The notes below the pieces were generated by a model. The model saw only the letters and a program-made list of their open reading frames with translations, was not told where the DNA came from and ran no database searches. The translations under genes and the position numbers were made by a program. This document shows, piece after piece, positions 61,906 through 64,000 of a DNA stretch of 64,000 nt; position 1 is the first letter of the stretch, and each line of letters opens with the position of its first letter. Origin of the DNA: Diphasiastrum complanatum (lineage: Eukaryota; Streptophyta; Lycopodiopsida; Lycopodiales; Lycopodiaceae); contig CM055098.1 of NCBI GenBank assembly GCA_029204225.1, positions 22,879,367-22,943,366 of the forward strand. The letters are read 5' to 3'.

Positions 61906-62805
61906 TTCTAGTTCCTCAGTCGACTATTCCCATTGAAGGTCCAAGCTCTTCTACTTTTGACGAACAACAAATCAATGGCGAATCAGAAGATGATGATGTT
62001 GCAGTATGATGGAAACAATCAACTTCATGTATTACCCAGAAGATCTTCAAGGACTCGCAGACCACCTGAAAGGTATATTGACGTGTCTGCAGCCTACCTT
62101 GTTCAGGAACCAACGTCTGTCCAAGAGGCACTCAGTCGGCCTGATTCAGATCTCTGGAAAGAAGCTATGGATAAAGAGTATTCATCTCTTATCAAGAACC
62201 AGACATGGACAATTGTAGAATTACCTGCTAGCAGAAATGTAGTTGATTGAAAATGGATTTTCAAAGTCAAGTACAATGCAGATGGAAGCATCAACAGAAG
62301 AAATGCACGACTTGTCACCATAGGATTTTCTCAGGTATACAATGTCAATTACACTGAGACCTTCAGTCCAGTAATCAAGCATTCTTCTATTCGACTTTTG
62401 CTATCATTTGCCACTGCAGCAGATTTGGAAATACATCAAATGGATGTATAGACAACATATCTCAATGGTGCAACCCAAAAGTTATATTATCGAGGGTAAA
62501 TACAATCATGTGTGTAAACTCCATAAGGCACTTTATGCCTTGAAGCAATCTGCTCGAGCATGGTTTCAAATAATCAATACTTTTCTTATTGATCATGGCT
62601 ACATACCTAGCTCTTCATATTCAAACGTTTACTTCAAGGCAGTGCAACAGTCTTTTATCATTATCACTTTATACATGGATGATACATTGTTTTTCAGCAA
62701 CAATATCGATCTGACAAAAGAGGCCAAGACAATGCTATCTTCCAAATTCGACATGACTGACCTGGACAAAGCTCTTCTGCCTTGGTATACAAATCCATAG
62801 AGACA
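61906..62805 (+). pseudogene. Copia reverse transcriptase
   Basis: 'VQEALSRPDSDLWKEAMDKEYSSLIKNQTW' begins the polymerase; 'WIFKVKYNADGSINRRNARLV', 'YTETFSPVIKHSSIRLLLSF' and 'EIHQMDV' follow with a stop before Lys/Trp (62248) and another after MDV (62447). 'VCKLHKALYALKQSARAWFQ' and the catalytic 'LYMDDTLFFSNN' (about 62668) are preserved. Stops at former Trp positions suggest C-to-T decay. Beyond 62800 the connection to RNase H is shortened. Confidence 0.9.
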
Positions 62806-63304
62806 GAAGTCAAACTCAATTTACTCAGTGGTTACACATATGCAAGTTGGGCAGGAGATGTAGACACTCGTAAATCTACTTTCAGATTTACATTCTTCCT
62901 CAACAATGGTCCAGTTTCCTAGAATAGTTACAAGCAATCTTCAATAGCTCTATATTCCACTGAATCAGAGTATATCGTAGCCTCTCAAGCTACAAAGGAA
63001 GCAATTTGGTTGAGGAACTTACTCTCAGATATCGGTCTAAATCAATATGCTCTGACGACATTATTTTGTGATAATCAAAGTGCCATTGCTTCAGCCAACC
63101 CTAGATTTAATTCTAGGAGTAAGCACATTGAACTGAAGTATCATTTCATCAGAAGCAAAGTTCTCAACGAAGAGGTCAGATTGTAGTACTGTAGAACACA
63201 AGATATGATAGCAGATGGTTTTGCCAAAGCATTAAGTTTGGAATCACACAGAAGATTCTGTGTAGAACTAAGTTTGAAGGTCAAGGCATTCAAGGATTCA
63301 AATT
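62806..63304 (+). pseudogene. Copia RNase H
   Basis: 'YASWAGDVDTRKSTFRFTFFL' (first Asp), 'SSIALYSTESEYIVASQATKEAIWLRNLL' (Glu), 'LFCDNQSAIASANPRFNSRSKHIELKYHFIR' (Asp) and 'MIADGFAKAL' near the end. In-frame stops at 62920 (after PVS) and about 63186. It ends right at the polypurine tract, as in intact copia elements. Confidence 0.9.
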
Positions 63305-63313
63305 AAGGGGGGG
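63305..63313 (+). other. Polypurine tract
   Basis: aaggggggg immediately before the LTR start tgttgg. Confidence 0.9.
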
Positions 63314-63888
63314 TGTTGGATTATTCTATTTCTTACTAATCGACTAATCAGTTTTAATTTTCATCCATTTTTTATCCAGTTCTGCGGATTTTCCATTGTC
63401 TTTACACAGTCTGCAGTTTTACAAGTGTTTTTACACAGTCTGTAGAAATATATAGAGTTTGACAACAAAGTCTTCTTTTTCGCATTTTTCGCTTGTCAAA
63501 AATCTCGTGTAAAATCACAATGTCGTCTTTTTTGCATTTTAGCGACACTGTTGCCTGTCAGGATTTGCGAGCAAATATGCAGAGTCTCATTTTTTGCTTT
63601 TTTCAAAGAGCTTCAAATGTTAAGGAAATGACTCTGGCAAAGTGTGGGACAACCCTAAATGAGATTTAAGGGCACTGTCACCTTTTTTGCAAAATCCTGA
63701 CACCGTCGCCTTTTAGTCTATGGCTGTTTTAGTTCATTTCTGCAGAAGTGACAGTTTGGCTCATTTATGCAGACAGACTGTTTACGGCCAATTTTCAACA
63801 CTTATCAGCAATCAATGACAAGGAATCGGATGGATGCCAGCGGATCACCAGCCAACTGGCGATCGCAATTGACGACCTAATTTCTTAG

Positions 63889-63896
63889 TATAAATA
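63889..63896 (+). promoter_or_regulatory. LTR TATA box
   Basis: tataaata near the end of the AT-rich U3 region, 70 bases before the (CT)n tract. Confidence 0.55.
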
Positions 63897-63960
63897 GTTT
63901 TTTCATATTCATAAAGTTTCATTATCAAAATTATCAATCAGAAGAAGCATTTGAATAGTT

Positions 63961-63962
<2 letters not shown>

Positions 63963-64000
<38 letters not shown>
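63963..64000. repeat. (CT)n microsatellite at window end
   Basis: At least 19 CT units, continuing beyond the window. Confidence 0.95.

Larger units (their letters stand above)
63314..64000 (+). repeat. 3' LTR of the copia element (runs off the window)
   Basis: Starts tgttggattattc; contains two 'tttttacacagtctg' direct repeats, three 'ctttttcg(c)att' blocks, a TATA box (tataaata, 63889-63896) and a terminal (CT)n run. Same family as 57377-58225. Confidence 0.85.

Overview
The window is plant nuclear DNA, almost certainly intergenic or intronic sequence of a flowering plant. Support for this: LTR retrotransposons primed by initiator tRNA-Met (TGGTATCAGAGC sites), chromodomain-type Ty3/gypsy elements, Ty1/copia elements, hAT transposases, TTTAGGG/CCCTAAA telomere-type repeats and long CT/GA microsatellites. 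No complete host gene, tRNA, rRNA or CRISPR array was found. The only host-like coding sequence is one exon of an organellar peptide-chain release factor 2-like protein (25.07-25.29 kb, minus) and a possible matching first exon with a transit-peptide-like sequence (40.69-40.94 kb, minus).

Layout. 0-1.9 kb: LTR, leader and gag of a gypsy element whose gag is fused to a second R-U5 copy. 2.08-3.96 kb: a copia-like element (minus) holding a 5'-truncated LINE copy. 3.99-5.19 kb: 3' LTR and integrase/chromodomain remnant of a gypsy element. 5.19-13.19 kb: a degenerate hAT transposase gene (minus), split by a complete gypsy element with target-site duplication TGAAG (6590-12761) and by the LTR of a second gypsy (13191 on). 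13.2-19.8 kb: that second gypsy, decayed, ending in a leader, PBS and LTR of a different LTR family. 19.8-24.7 kb: two nested copia elements, the inner one heavily rearranged. 25-26.2 kb: release-factor exon and flanking intron. 26.2-30.06 kb: a LINE whose reverse transcriptase is unlike the usual plant L1 type. 31.0-31.5 kb: another hAT remnant. 32.36-38.67 kb: a probable hAT transposon with an eight-exon transposase gene, GC-rich ends and complex repeats. 38.7-41.4 kb: low-copy sequence with the candidate first exon. 41.4-45.2 kb: gag-protease of one gypsy interrupted by the LTR and integrase of another. 45.2-49.3 kb: microsatellites, relics and an AT-rich island. 49.27-54.30 kb: a young non-autonomous LTR element (LARD) with 1218-bp LTRs and target-site duplication GTATG. 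54.3-57.4 kb: AT-rich sequence, a (GA)57 tract and a G29 tract. 57.4-64 kb: related copia elements in tandem, one carrying a 737-bp solo-LTR-like insertion with target-site duplication GTTTC.

The genes do not form a host pathway. They are replication and transposition modules (gag, protease, reverse transcriptase, RNase H, integrase; LINE endonuclease and reverse transcriptase; hAT transposase) in successive nests, nearly all broken by nonsense codons, frameshifts or deletions. The best-preserved coding unit is the 35.3-38.05 kb hAT transposase. The most recent insertions visible are the LARD and the solo-LTR-like insertion. All readings come from inspecting the sequence by eye; family names rest on recognised motifs, not database searches.
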